In this document: in pieces, positions 54,864 through 63,972 of the stretch
Layout: the number at the start of each line of letters is the position of its first letter
How positions within the stretch are numbered: the first letter of the stretch is position 1
From: Arthrobacter sp.
Lineage (GTDB): Bacteria; Actinomycetota; Actinomycetes; Actinomycetales; Micrococcaceae
DNA length: 64,000 nucleotides
Assembly: GCF_031179985.1 (NCBI RefSeq)
Contig: NZ_JAPSHJ010000017.1
Span: 1-64,000 of the forward strand
Direction: 5' to 3'
Position numbers and translations under genes: made by a program
Notes under the pieces: model-generated
Told to the model about the DNA's origin: nothing
Seen by the model: the letters and a program-made list of their open reading frames with translations, nothing else
Database searches by the model: none

Positions 54864-56075
54864 CTAAGGGGCCAGAGGCTTTTTTCGTTCGAGGAGGCCA
54901 CTCAGCAGGGCTACGCCCAAACCGAGGACGGCCAGGACCGCGCCCACCAAGGCCGGAGCCACGTAACCCCAGCCCCAGGCGATGACCAGGCCACCAAGGA
55001 ATGCCCCGAGGGCGTTGGCAACGTTAAGGGCAGCGTGGTTCAGGGATGATGCAAGCGAGGGTGCGTCCGGTGATGCATCGAGCAGCCGGGTTTGAAGCGC
55101 GGGGATGAGCAGGGAGCCCGCGGCGCCGACAACGAACACCATAATCAACGCGGACCACGGCCAGTGGGCGGCAATGGCATAGACGACCAACGCCACGGCA
55201 ATCCCCGGTAGCACCCAATAGATGGTGCCCATCACCGATTTGTCTGCAACCCTGCCTCCGATGATGTTTCCTGCCACCATCCCCAGGCCGTAGAGGGCAA
55301 CCACCACTGGCAGTAGCGAGGCTGGAATCCCTGCCACCGACGTCATGGTGTGGGCAATGTAGGTGTAGGTGGCAAAGAAGCCGCCGAAGCCGACGATGCC
55401 GATCAGGATGGCAAGCCACACTTGGAGACGCTTCAACGCGCCGAGCTCCCTGCGGATGCTTGCATCGGCATGAGCTTTTTCAAACGGCACGTACTTCCAT
55501 AGGCAGGCGAGGGTGGCGAAGCCGATCACGCCGACCAGGACAAACAGGAGGCGCCAGCCAAAGGTCTGACCCAGCCACGTTGCGAACGGAACGCCCACCA
55601 CGTTGGATATGGCCAGGCCGGACATCACCATGGAGATTGCCCATCCGCGCTTTGTAGGCGCCACCAGGGAAGCAGCGATGACGGCTGCGACTCCGAAGAA
55701 TGCGCCATGCGGGAGCCCGGCAGCGAATCGCGAGACAAGCATGGTGCCGTAGTCCGGGGCAATATATGAGGTGAGATTTGCCAGGGTGAAGAACAGCATC
55801 AGTCCCATCGCCAGGTACTTCCGCGGGAGCTTTGCGCCCACCGCGGCCAGCAGCGGAGCTCCAATGACCACGCCCAGCGCATAAGCCGAGATCAGGTGAC
55901 CTGCCTCAGGAGTGCTGATGTTAAGCCCGAGCTCCACTTCCTTCAGCAGGCCCATCATGGTGAATTCCGTCACTCCAATGCCAACACCACCCACGGCGAG
56001 CGAGAAGATTGCCCAAGCAAGCTGCCTGCTGCTGAGCCTGGGCTTGAGGGCGGGGACGGTGGCGGCGACGGACAT
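54864..56075 (-). CDS. MFS transporter (DHA1/arabinose-efflux-like)
   Basis: A 403-residue permease with twelve hydrophobic segments. It resembles drug/sugar efflux members: AIFSLAVGGVGIGVTEFTMMGLLKEV at TM1, SAYALGVVIGAPLLAAVGAKLPRKYL at TM2-3, and LPHGAFFGVAAVIAASLVAPTKRGWAISMVMSGLAISNVVGVPFATWLG, the antiporter motif C region. A proton-driven efflux pump of unknown substrate is likely. The ATG at 56075 is preferred to a GTG at 56090. Confidence 0.88.
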   Translation of the reverse strand: MSVAATVPALKPRLSSRQLAWAIFSLAVGGVGIGVTEFTMMGLLKEVELGLNISTPEAGHLISAYALGVVIGAPLLAAVGAKLPRKYLAMGLMLFFTLANLTSYIAPDYGTMLVSRFAAGLPHGAFFGVAAVIAASLVAPTKRGWAISMVMSGLAISNVVGVPFATWLGQTFGWRLLFVLVGVIGFATLACLWKYVPFEKAHADASIRRELGALKRLQVWLAILIGIVGFGGFFATYTYIAHTMTSVAGIPASLLPVVVALYGLGMVAGNIIGGRVADKSVMGTIYWVLPGIAVALVVYAIAAHWPWSALIMVFVVGAAGSLLIPALQTRLLDASPDAPSLASSLNHAALNVANALGAFLGGLVIAWGWGYVAPALVGAVLAVLGLGVALLSGLLERKKPLAP

Positions 56076-56214
56076 AAGCCTGCTTTTCACGAGACAACGA
56101 TGGAAGGCGCGGCAATGGCACCAATAAATCAGATTTTAGCTGCTTGTGTATAACCTCGACCCTGCGAGGCGTATTCCCCGAAAAGGAGAGCAGTTGCTTC
56201 TCCATTGTCCCCCA

Positions 56215-56220
56215 TAGACT
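56215..56220 (+). promoter_or_regulatory. Predicted -10 box of the Nudix gene (leaderless)
   Basis: TAGACT ends 6 bases before the GTG start at 56227 and no ribosome site is visible, so translation is probably leaderless. Confidence 0.45.
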
Positions 56221-56226
56221 GATGCG

Positions 56227-56682
56227 GTGACTGGACTGATCAAAGTGGTGGGCGGGGCCGTCCTGGATTCGCTTGAAGAACCGACGCGCCTGCTTAGCGC
56301 CCGCCGTACGTCGCCACCGAAATTCGCCGGTATGTGGGAGTTCCCCGGCGGCAAAGTGGAACCTGGCGAGTCAGCAGAGAACGCGCTGCATCGTGAGTTG
56401 AGGGAAGAACTAGGCATAGGGGTTCGCCTGGGTGCAGAGCTTCATTCAGGGCTGGAGGACGGGTGGCCGCTGAACCCCAACGCCTCAATGCGTGTGTGGT
56501 TCGCCGAAATCGCTGAGGGCGTCCCGGCCCCTCTGGAGGACCACGACGAATTGCGCTGGGTGGAACTTGGTTCCGACGCCCAGGCGCTTGATCTTCCGTG
56601 GATTCCGGCCGATCTTCCAATCGTGCGCAGGCTGCTGGAAACAGTAACGCACCAGGCAAGGAGTGGAGTCAGAACAACATAG
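56227..56682 (+). CDS. MutT-type Nudix hydrolase
   Basis: 151-residue (d)NTP pyrophosphohydrolase of the MutT group, which removes 8-oxo-dGTP from the nucleotide pool. The Nudix box is complete: GGKVEPGESAENALHRELREELGI, and LSARRTSPPKFAGMWEFPGG before it is typical of MutT. Its end overlaps the converging radical SAM gene by 14 bases. Confidence 0.9.
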   Translation: MTGLIKVVGGAVLDSLEEPTRLLSARRTSPPKFAGMWEFPGGKVEPGESAENALHRELREELGIGVRLGAELHSGLEDGWPLNPNASMRVWFAEIAEGVPAPLEDHDELRWVELGSDAQALDLPWIPADLPIVRRLLETVTHQARSGVRTT

Positions 56683-57835
56683 GCTGCGCGGGGGCCTGGC
56701 TTGGCCGGGTGCGAACGGCTGTTTCCTCTTCCGGTCCGGGAATAAGGCCCGCCGGATACTGGGCTTCTTCATCCCTGGCATCAAGCGTGCCAGCCGACTG
56801 AGCCCCAGCGTTTTGAGTGGCTCCGGCCTCCATGTCCCTATGGCTGAAACCTGAAGCGTCAGTGAAACCGTGCAGCTTTTTGAAGTATTTGACCCGGCCC
56901 GCGAGCCACATCCGGTATTCCTTGGACGCATACGAACCTGAGGCATACAAGCGGCCGTATCTACCTGCGAGTTCCGGGTGGTGAGCGGCGATCCACTTCA
57001 TGAACCATTCCCTTGTTCCCGGTTTCAGGTAAAGCGCCCCGGCGGTAACCCCGGTTGCGCCGGCTTGTGCGAGCGAACTGAAGAGGTGGTCCAGTGCCTC
57101 GTCGCTATCGGAAAGCCACGGCAGAATGGGCATTGCCATCACTCCGCAGGGCAACCCCGCTTCCCGCAGGCGCATGACCAGTTTCAAGCGGGCCCGGGGT
57201 CCGGGCGTCCCCGGCTCGATAGCCTCTGACAATTTTTCGTCCGTCATTGCCAGGGAGATGCCTATGCCCACAGGTACCTGGGTTGCGGCATGTTTGAGCA
57301 GCGGTATGTCCCTGGCAAGGAGCGTGCCCTTGGTAAGAATGGATAGGGGAGTACCCGAGTCCGCCAACGCGCCGATAATGCCCGGCATGAGCTGATAACG
57401 CCCTTCGGCCCGCTGGTAAGGGTCCGTATTGGTGCCCAGCGCCACTTGGTGGTGCCCCCACGAGGGCTTGGCTAATTCCCTTTTGAGGACCTCGACTGCA
57501 TTGATCTTCACTACCACCTGACTGTCAAAGTCAAGGCCGGCGTCGAAGTCCAAATAGGTGTGGGACTTGCGGGCAAAGCAGTAGACGCAGGCGTGACTGC
57601 AGCCACGGTAGGGGTTGATGGTCCATTCGAAGGGCATCCGGGATCCGGCAGGGACCTTATTGAGGACCGATTTGGCAGCCACCTCGTGAAAGGTAATTCC
57701 CGCAAATTCAGGCGTGGTGACGGATCGGACAAGCCCGGCGAGAGGCAACAAAGCGTCGGACGGCGCGGCTGCGGCAGCCTCATCCTTGTTGCCGTCTTCA
57801 GCAACCGGGGTGATTGCCTGTGCGTCCCATCTCAT
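56669..57835 (-). CDS. Rv2578c/PA0069-type radical SAM protein, SOS-controlled
   Basis: A 388-residue radical SAM enzyme. FEWTINPYRGCSHACVYCFARKSHTYL holds the CX3CX2C cluster motif at about residues 80-87; VALGTNTDPYQRAEGRYQLMPGI and SILTKGTLLARDI follow. The family resembles spore photoproduct lyase but its reaction is unknown. Two things point to DNA repair. A LexA box lies 8 bases before the ATG. The C-terminus is QPMLF, fitting the sliding-clamp-binding pattern QxxLF, after a low-complexity tail that would let it reach the clamp. It ends inside the mutT 3' end. Confidence 0.85.
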   Translation of the reverse strand: MRWDAQAITPVAEDGNKDEAAAAAPSDALLPLAGLVRSVTTPEFAGITFHEVAAKSVLNKVPAGSRMPFEWTINPYRGCSHACVYCFARKSHTYLDFDAGLDFDSQVVVKINAVEVLKRELAKPSWGHHQVALGTNTDPYQRAEGRYQLMPGIIGALADSGTPLSILTKGTLLARDIPLLKHAATQVPVGIGISLAMTDEKLSEAIEPGTPGPRARLKLVMRLREAGLPCGVMAMPILPWLSDSDEALDHLFSSLAQAGATGVTAGALYLKPGTREWFMKWIAAHHPELAGRYGRLYASGSYASKEYRMWLAGRVKYFKKLHGFTDASGFSHRDMEAGATQNAGAQSAGTLDARDEEAQYPAGLIPGPEEETAVRTRPSQAPAQPMLF

Positions 57836-57843
57836 ACGTCTAT

Positions 57844-57859
57844 TCGAATCTATGTTCTA
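57844..57859 (-). promoter_or_regulatory. LexA (SOS) box of the radical SAM gene
   Basis: TCGAATCTATGTTCTA (plus-strand reading) matches TCGAAC-N4-GTTCGA in 10 of 12 half-site bases, the same score as the boxes at lexA. It ends 8 bases before the ATG at 57835. Confidence 0.78.
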
Positions 57860-57886
57860 ATAAAAGTCAAGGTGCGGAAGGGATCC

Positions 57887-58531
57887 TCAGTCAGGGGAGC
57901 GGAGCTCCCACACCACATGGACCTGTGCGTTGATGCTGGTTTCCCCGGCTTCCACTGTCAGCGAGTCTGCGGCCAGTGCCCTTTCCATTTTCGCGACGGG
58001 AATGGGAATGGACGACGACGGCTGCTGCGTGAGTGAAACCACCCTGCCAAGCGCAGTGCCCGAGAGCGCTGCGTATTGTTGCCCTGCCGCAAGGGCGTCC
58101 GTCCAGGCGGCTTCCCGTGCCCGTGCCTGGACGCCTGCAGGATCGGTGAAGCCGCGTTCCAGGCCGTTGAGCCGCACATCGTTTCCCCCGGCCTCAACGG
58201 CTGCAGCGATAGCTTCAGCCGAACGCGCAAAGTCGCGAAGGCGTACTTGGAGAATGCTGCTCGCGATGTATCCCGTCACGGTCTGCCCATGGCCCTCTTG
58301 CCAGGCCAGGTCAGCCCTGACGTTCAGGCCTGTGGTGCTGATGTCCGCTGCACTGACGCCAAATTTGCGGAGCGAAGCTGAAATCTGCCCGGACAATCTT
58401 CCTGCTTCACCATAAGCAGCAGCAACATCCTGGCGATGGCAGTCAACGCCGATCGACAGGATCAGCAGGTCCGGTGCAGCTTCAGCCGTGCCGGTGCCGG
58501 TGACCGAAATGGTCCGGGGAAGGCTCTTCAT
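57887..58531 (-). CDS. SIMPL-domain (DUF541) protein
   Basis: A 214-residue protein of the SIMPL family: ISVTGTGTAEAAPDLLILSIGVD, IST-TGLNVRADLAWQEG and GYIASSILQVRLRDFARSAEAIAAAVEAGGNDVRLNGLERGF are characteristic. Most relatives are exported or periplasmic, but no signal peptide is seen here, so it may act inside the cell. Function is unknown. The SOS box lies just beyond its 3' end, on the side of the radical SAM gene. Confidence 0.85.
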   Translation of the reverse strand: MKSLPRTISVTGTGTAEAAPDLLILSIGVDCHRQDVAAAYGEAGRLSGQISASLRKFGVSAADISTTGLNVRADLAWQEGHGQTVTGYIASSILQVRLRDFARSAEAIAAAVEAGGNDVRLNGLERGFTDPAGVQARAREAAWTDALAAGQQYAALSGTALGRVVSLTQQPSSSIPIPVAKMERALAADSLTVEAGETSINAQVHVVWELRSPD

Positions 58532-58540
58532 GGTTTTGCC

Positions 58541-59059
58541 TCATTTCTCTTCTTGGCCGGGCTGCTTCCTGGCAGCCCCGGTTCGACGGGGCGTGCCAAT
58601 GTGGTTGATCCGGTGCCGGTTCTTGGTCAGGCTTCGGTTGCCGGCCAGGCGGTACCCATGTGACTCCACGTACCCGCCGGCCTCAAGGCCGGCCATCCGC
58701 TCAAAGATGTTGGCGCTGCCGGCGCTGCCGGTGCGAAGGAATGACCAGCCCGCAGCGAGGAAGTACAAGGGAAGAAACGGCAATCCGAGGCACCACGCAT
58801 ACTGCGTGCAGTGCCGCTCCTCGTGCTCAAGCAGGACCGGGTTTCCCCACACCTGCCCGGCATCACTCCGGAAGAGCACCACATTGCCGACGGCGAACGC
58901 CCCGGCAACGGGCAACCGGGGCCGGTAGCTGGTGGCGATGACCAGTCCATGTGGTCCCTTACAGACATTGCATCCCGCGAAGCGTGCCAGCAGCAGACCC
59001 AGGACGGTAGATCCATTGAGCAGGTTGGCAACCTGCCGGAGCCGCTGTGCTGGCGTCAT
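58541..59059 (-). CDS. Hypothetical protein with HEXXH-like motif
   Basis: 172 residues. A HEERH motif (LLEHEERHCTQYAWCLGLPFLPLYFLAAGW) is followed by a hydrophobic segment, and a CNVCKGPHG cysteine pair lies near residue 30. A metallopeptidase-like or zinc-binding site is possible, but the usual third ligand is not obvious. The C-terminus is strongly basic. It ends 9 bases before the SIMPL gene begins on the same strand, so the two are probably co-transcribed. I do not recognise a characterised family. Confidence 0.7.
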   Translation of the reverse strand: MTPAQRLRQVANLLNGSTVLGLLLARFAGCNVCKGPHGLVIATSYRPRLPVAGAFAVGNVVLFRSDAGQVWGNPVLLEHEERHCTQYAWCLGLPFLPLYFLAAGWSFLRTGSAGSANIFERMAGLEAGGYVESHGYRLAGNRSLTKNRHRINHIGTPRRTGAARKQPGQEEK

Positions 59060-59299
59060 GTGGCCATGGTAGCGAACGCAGGAAATGGAACAATCAGGTT
59101 CAGGCCAACCGCTGCTCTCTACTAGACTGGGAAGGAGCGCGTCCCGGACTAAATCCGGTACGCCCTGCCCGTTGTTGTTTTGCCGGGACCTTCAGGGGAG
59201 CCGTCGAACAACTTGTCAGTGCAGAGACTATTGCCGGACCGGACAGGCCACGGCGCAATCAGGCACTGACGCCATCCGACTCGTAGCTAAGAACAGTAG

Positions 59300-60361
59300 A
59301 TGACTGAAACTTTGCCGGACGCTGCCATCCCGAACCCTCTGGATGAAGCTGCCATCACAGCCGCCGTTGAAAACGCCATTGCCGCCATCGCCGCCGCGGC
59401 CACCCTCGAGGAGCTTAAGGCCGTTCGCCTGGCCCACACGGGGGAGAAGGCGCCTCTCAGCCTTGCCAACCGTGAAATCGGTTCACTGCCGAAGGACCAG
59501 AAGGCCGTGGCCGGGAAGCTTTTGGGGTCCTCCCGCGGACGGGTCAACCAGGCACTCGCAGCCCGCACAGCGGAGCTTGAGGCAGAGAACGACGCCCGGA
59601 TCCTTGTTGAGGAAACAGTTGACGTCACGGCTGCACCGCGCCGTCGCCGTGCCGGCGCCCGCCATCCTTTATCCACCCTGCAGGACCGCGTCGCGGATAT
59701 TTTTGTGGGGATGGGCTGGGAAATCGCCGAAGGCCCTGAAGTCGAATCCGAATGGTTCAACTTCGACGCCCTTAATTTCAAGCCGGACCACCCTGCCCGG
59801 GAAATGCAGGACACATTCTTCGTGGAGCCCCCCGAAGCCCACCTCCTGATGCGTACGCACACTTCACCCGTGCAGGTCCGCTCCATGTTGGAACGCGATC
59901 TTCCCATCTACGTGCTGTGCCCCGGCAAGGTGTTCCGCACTGATGAACTGGACGCCACCCACACCCCTGTTTTCCACCAGTTCGAAGGCCTCGCCATCGA
60001 CAAGCACCTCAGCATGGCGGACCTTCGCGGTACCCTTGAACACTTTGCCCGGCAGATGTTCGGTGACGAAGCCCAGATCCGGCTCCGCCCCAACTACTTC
60101 CCGTTCACCGAGCCGTCCGCTGAGCTGGACATCTGGCACCCGGGTGCCAAAGGCGGTCCGCGCTGGATCGAGTGGGGCGGCTGCGGCATGGTCAACCCCA
60201 ACGTCCTCAGGGCAGCAGGCATCGATCCGGACGTCTATTCAGGTTTTGCCTTCGGCATGGGCATCGAGCGGACCCTCATGTTCCGCAACGAGGTTGGCGA
60301 CATGCGCGACATGATCGAAGGCGATGTACGTTTCAGCGAGCACTTCGGGATGGAGATCTAA
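59300..60361 (+). CDS. pheS: Phenylalanyl-tRNA synthetase alpha subunit
   Basis: Catalytic subunit of the (alpha-beta)2 enzyme that charges tRNA-Phe. An N-terminal coiled coil precedes the class II core: [75 protein letters not shown] and the motif 3 region [16 protein letters not shown]. The length (353 aa) is normal. The 240 bases upstream hold no gene; a TAGACT box near 59122 could be its promoter, leaving about 165 bases of leader. Confidence 0.97.
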   Translation: MTETLPDAAIPNPLDEAAITAAVENAIAAIAAAATLEELKAVRLAHTGEKAPLSLANREIGSLPKDQKAVAGKLLGSSRGRVNQALAARTAELEAENDARILVEETVDVTAAPRRRRAGARHPLSTLQDRVADIFVGMGWEIAEGPEVESEWFNFDALNFKPDHPAREMQDTFFVEPPEAHLLMRTHTSPVQVRSMLERDLPIYVLCPGKVFRTDELDATHTPVFHQFEGLAIDKHLSMADLRGTLEHFARQMFGDEAQIRLRPNYFPFTEPSAELDIWHPGAKGGPRWIEWGGCGMVNPNVLRAAGIDPDVYSGFAFGMGIERTLMFRNEVGDMRDMIEGDVRFSEHFGMEI

Positions 60362-60363
60362 CA

Positions 60364-62907
60364 GTGCGTATCCCACTTTCCTGGCTGCGTGAATTCGCGC
60401 AGGTACCGGCCGGAGCCACGGCCGAGGACGTTATGGCCGAGCTGGTCAAGGTCGGTTTTGAAGAAGAAGCAGTCCACCGGCCTACAGACACCCTTCAAGG
60501 TCCCATCGTGGTGGGCCAGGTGCTCAGCCTCGTAAAGGAACCGCAGTCCAACGGCAAGACCATCAACTGGTGCCAGGTCCGCGTTGTCCCCGAGGGACGG
60601 GAACAGACCCTCACCGGTGACGGCATTGATCCCTCAGGAGTCCAGGGCATCATCTGCGGTGCCCACAACTTCGTTGAAGGGGACAAGGTGGTGGTCACCC
60701 TGCCCGGCGCTGTGCTGCCCGGCGACTTTCGGATCTCCGCGCGCAAGACCTATGGCCACCTCTCGGCCGGGATGATCGCCTCCGTGCGCGAACTCGGGAT
60801 CGGCGAGGACCATGACGGCATCCTCGTTCTGTCCCGTATAGGCCTTGACCCTGAGATCGGTACGGACGCCATGGAGCTCTTGGGGCTCTATGACGAAGCT
60901 GCCGAGATCAACGTCACCCCGGATCGCGGCTACGCCTTCTCCATCCGCGGTGTTGCCCGCGAATACGCTCATGCTACGGGAACTGCTTTCACGGACCCGG
61001 CTGCCAAGGTGCAGGCACCCGCGGTGCTCGCCGGTGGTTACGGCGTCAAGCTCAACGACGACGCCCCCATCTACGGCAAGCCAGGTTGTGACCGTTTCGT
61101 CGCCCGCACTGTGCGTGGTGTTGATGCTTCCCGGCCGACGCCGCCATGGATGTCCGCACGCCTCCGTCTGGCGGGTGTGCGTTCCATTTCTCTTCCCGTG
61201 GACATCTCAAATTACGTCATGTTTGAGCTCGGCCAGCCCCTGCACTTTTATGACCAGGACAAGCTGTCGGGCGAGATCGTGGTCCGGCGTGCTGTGGCGG
61301 GGGAGACGCTCACCACTCTCGACGGCAAGGAACGCGCGCTTGATCCCGAGGATCTGCTAATCACGGACGATACGGGCCCCATCGGTGTCGCGGGCGTCAT
61401 GGGCGGCGCATCCACCGAAGTCTCCGAGGCCACGTCCACCGTGCTGATAGAGGCCGCGCACTTCGAGGAAGTCTCGATCGCCCGCTCACGCCGTCGCCAC
61501 AAGCTGCCGTCTGAGGCGTCGAAGCGTTTTGAGCGCGGCGTCGACTGGCAGGTGGCGAACATCGCCGCCCAGCGCGCCGTAGACCTGCTCGTAGAGCTTG
61601 CCGGGGGCACCGCTGACGAGGCGGGGACCGACGTCGGAACCGCACCGGACGCCGTGTCCATTGCCCTGCCGGCGGCTTTCGCCGGCGAGCGGATCGGCAT
61701 CGACTTCACGGAAGAGCAGATCGTCACCTCGCTGGAGGACCTCGGTGCAGCGGTTGAGAAGTACGACGGCGGATGGCGGGTCACTGCGCCGAGCTGGCGC
61801 AATGATCTGGAAACCAAGGAAGACCTGTCAGAGGAGATTGCCCGTCTGGTCGGATACGACCAGATTCCTGCAACACTTCCGGTAGCCCCGCCAGGCCGCG
61901 GCCTGACCCGTGTGCAGCAGCAGCGCCGGAGGCTCATCCAGGCCTTCGCTGATGCCGGGCTCACTGAAGTGCTGGCCTACCCGTTTGTTTCCAAGGCAGC
62001 CAACGACACATTTGGCATCGCTGAGGAGGGGGCCCCCCGTTCCGCGGTCAAACTGGCCAACCCCATCAGCGAGGAACAGGGCTTCCTGCGGACGTCCATC
62101 CTTCCCGGACTGATCGAGGTAGCCAAACGCAACCATTCACGGGGTTTCCGCGACCTCGCTGTTTTTGAAGCCGGGCTGGTGTTCCTTCCGGCCGGCCAGG
62201 TGGGGACAGCTTCCATACCGCCGCTTGGCGTCAAACCTGCTGATGAGGTGCTGGATGCGCTGTACGACGGCGTTCCGGACCAGCCGCTGCACATCGCCGC
62301 GGTGTTGACGGGGCACGATTCACCGGCGGCGGCCAGTCACACGCCCCGTCCCTGGGACTGGGCAGATGCGTTGGACATAGCACGCCTCGCCGGTGACGTC
62401 CTCGGAGTGGAACTGGTTGTCAGCCAGGGGAGGCACCAGGCCTTCCATCCGGGCCGGGCAGCCCGGCTGTCACTGCGCTCCGGAGAAGTAGTGGGTTACG
62501 CCGGCGAGCTTCATCCGAAGCTGCTAGCGGCCCATGACATGCCGGAACGCTCGGTAGCCGTGGAAATTAATGCCGACGTCCTGTTTGAGGCCGCGGCTGA
62601 CGTGATCGTGGCCCGGCATATTTCAACGTTCCCTGTAGCTACCCAGGACGTTGCCCTCGTTGTGCCGCAAGACGTGCCTGCAGATGACGTCCTGACCGCG
62701 CTGCGTGAGGGTGCCGGGGAACTGCTTGAGGATGTCGCGCTGTTCGATGTTTATGCCGGCAAAGGCATTGAGGACGGCAGGAAGTCTCTGGCGTTCAGTC
62801 TCCGCTTCCGCGCCGCTGACCGCACCCTGACGGCAGAAGAAGCGTCGGCTGCCCGTGGGAGCGCTGTTGCCTTGGCGGCCAGCCGGTTTGGTGCCGTTCA
62901 GCGCTGA
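60364..62907 (+). CDS. pheT: Phenylalanyl-tRNA synthetase beta subunit
   Basis: 847-residue partner of PheS. Domains in order: N-terminal MRIPLSWLREFAQVPAG, tRNA-binding OB fold (about 40-150), B3/B4 editing region, B5 domain, catalytic-like core (LIQAFADAGLTEVLAYPFV, GFLRTSILPGLIEVAKRN) and a C-terminal ferredoxin-like anticodon-binding domain (STFPVATQDVALVVPQDVPADDVL). The GTG at 60364 is 2 bases after pheS; the open frame upstream lies over pheS. Confidence 0.97.
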   Translation: MRIPLSWLREFAQVPAGATAEDVMAELVKVGFEEEAVHRPTDTLQGPIVVGQVLSLVKEPQSNGKTINWCQVRVVPEGREQTLTGDGIDPSGVQGIICGAHNFVEGDKVVVTLPGAVLPGDFRISARKTYGHLSAGMIASVRELGIGEDHDGILVLSRIGLDPEIGTDAMELLGLYDEAAEINVTPDRGYAFSIRGVAREYAHATGTAFTDPAAKVQAPAVLAGGYGVKLNDDAPIYGKPGCDRFVARTVRGVDASRPTPPWMSARLRLAGVRSISLPVDISNYVMFELGQPLHFYDQDKLSGEIVVRRAVAGETLTTLDGKERALDPEDLLITDDTGPIGVAGVMGGASTEVSEATSTVLIEAAHFEEVSIARSRRRHKLPSEASKRFERGVDWQVANIAAQRAVDLLVELAGGTADEAGTDVGTAPDAVSIALPAAFAGERIGIDFTEEQIVTSLEDLGAAVEKYDGGWRVTAPSWRNDLETKEDLSEEIARLVGYDQIPATLPVAPPGRGLTRVQQQRRRLIQAFADAGLTEVLAYPFVSKAANDTFGIAEEGAPRSAVKLANPISEEQGFLRTSILPGLIEVAKRNHSRGFRDLAVFEAGLVFLPAGQVGTASIPPLGVKPADEVLDALYDGVPDQPLHIAAVLTGHDSPAAASHTPRPWDWADALDIARLAGDVLGVELVVSQGRHQAFHPGRAARLSLRSGEVVGYAGELHPKLLAAHDMPERSVAVEINADVLFEAAADVIVARHISTFPVATQDVALVVPQDVPADDVLTALREGAGELLEDVALFDVYAGKGIEDGRKSLAFSLRFRAADRTLTAEEASAARGSAVALAASRFGAVQR

Positions 62908-62925
62908 TTCGTCTCGGCCGTAACA

Positions 62926-62978
62926 CTGAACGCAGAAGATCCCCCGCAAATATCTTGCGGGGGATCTTCTGCGTTCAG
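62926..62978. terminator. Long perfect hairpin between pheT and the converging oxidoreductase
   Basis: Arms of 24 bases (62926-62949 and 62955-62978) are fully complementary around a 5-base loop ATATC. No T-tract follows on either strand. Placed between two converging genes, it may act as a two-way terminator or an RNA 3'-end block. Confidence 0.8.
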
Positions 62979-63006
62979 CACAGCTACACGCCCATAAGGG
63001 TGGATG

Positions 63007-63972
63007 CTAGGGAACCAGCAGTACCTTCCCGGTGGTGCGCCGGCCTTCGAGGTCGCTGTGGGCCTGATGGGCATCCTTTAGCGGATAGGTGGCGCCGATC
63101 CGGACCTTGAGGTTTCCGTTGGCGGCAGCAGCGAAGATTTCCCCGGAGCGCCATCGGCGTTCCTGAGGGTTACCGAGGAAATGAGCCAGTGAGGGGCGTG
63201 TCAGCGTAAGCGAGCCGGCTGCATTGAGGCGTTGCGGGTCAAAGGGCGGAACCGGGCCGGAGGCTGCCCCGAAAAGCACCAGGGTACCCCGGGTGCGCAG
63301 GCACGAGAGTGAACCATCAAAGGTGTTGTGGCCGACGCCGTCGTAGACCGCGTCCACCCCTCTGCCTCCGGTCAGTTCGCGGACGCGGTGGGGAAAGCCG
63401 ACGTACCGCAGAACTTCGTCGGCGCCTGCTTCCCGTGCCAGTTCTTCTTTAGCATCCGAAGAGACGGTGGTGATGACGCGGGCGCCTCTCTCCTTGAGCA
63501 GCTGAATCAGGAGCAGGCCGACGCCGCCGGCTCCGGCATGCGCCAAAATGGTGTGGCCCGGCTCAACCCTGAAAGAGGAATTGATCAGGTAGTGGGCGGT
63601 CATGCCCTGCAGCGGCAGGGCGGCTGCGGTGAGGTCATCGACGTTGTCCGGCACAGGCAGGGCCTTGCCCGCATCAAGCACGGCATAGCCGGCATAGCAG
63701 CGGGAGCCTTCTGCCGTGGCGACGCGGTCACCCACGGCAAGATCGCTCACTCCTTCGCCAAGTTCCTCCACGGTACCCGACGCTTCGGAGCCCGGAGTGA
63801 ACGGAAAAGGGACGTTGTACGTGCCGCTGCGGTGGTAGGTGTCGATGAAGTTGACGCCTGCTGCTGCAACCTTGACCAGCACCTGGCCAGGGCCCGGTTG
63901 CGGGCGGTCAACCTCCGCGTATTTCAGGACTTCAGGTCCGCCCGGCTGCTGGGCGAGGATGGCATGCGTCAT
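63007..63972 (-). CDS. NADPH:quinone oxidoreductase (zinc-free MDR family)
   Basis: A 321-residue medium-chain dehydrogenase/reductase that reduces quinones one electron at a time with NADPH. Landmarks are AAAGVNFIDTYHRSGTYNVPFPFTPGSEASGTVEELGEG and the nucleotide-binding ILAHAGAGGVGLLLIQLLKERGARVI. Structural-zinc cysteines are absent, as in the QOR branch. ATG at 63972 with AAGGAG before it. Physiological substrate unknown. Confidence 0.92.
   Translation of the reverse strand: MTHAILAQQPGGPEVLKYAEVDRPQPGPGQVLVKVAAAGVNFIDTYHRSGTYNVPFPFTPGSEASGTVEELGEGVSDLAVGDRVATAEGSRCYAGYAVLDAGKALPVPDNVDDLTAAALPLQGMTAHYLINSSFRVEPGHTILAHAGAGGVGLLLIQLLKERGARVITTVSSDAKEELAREAGADEVLRYVGFPHRVRELTGGRGVDAVYDGVGHNTFDGSLSCLRTRGTLVLFGAASGPVPPFDPQRLNAAGSLTLTRPSLAHFLGNPQERRWRSGEIFAAAANGNLKVRIGATYPLKDAHQAHSDLEGRRTTGKVLLVP

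Noticed and set aside
59213-59234. PafBC-like promoter TTGTCAGTG-N7-TATTGC before pheS
   Set aside because: The spacer is 7 rather than 8 bases and the last base of the -10 does not fit TAnnnT. A synthetase gene is also an unlikely member of that regulon.
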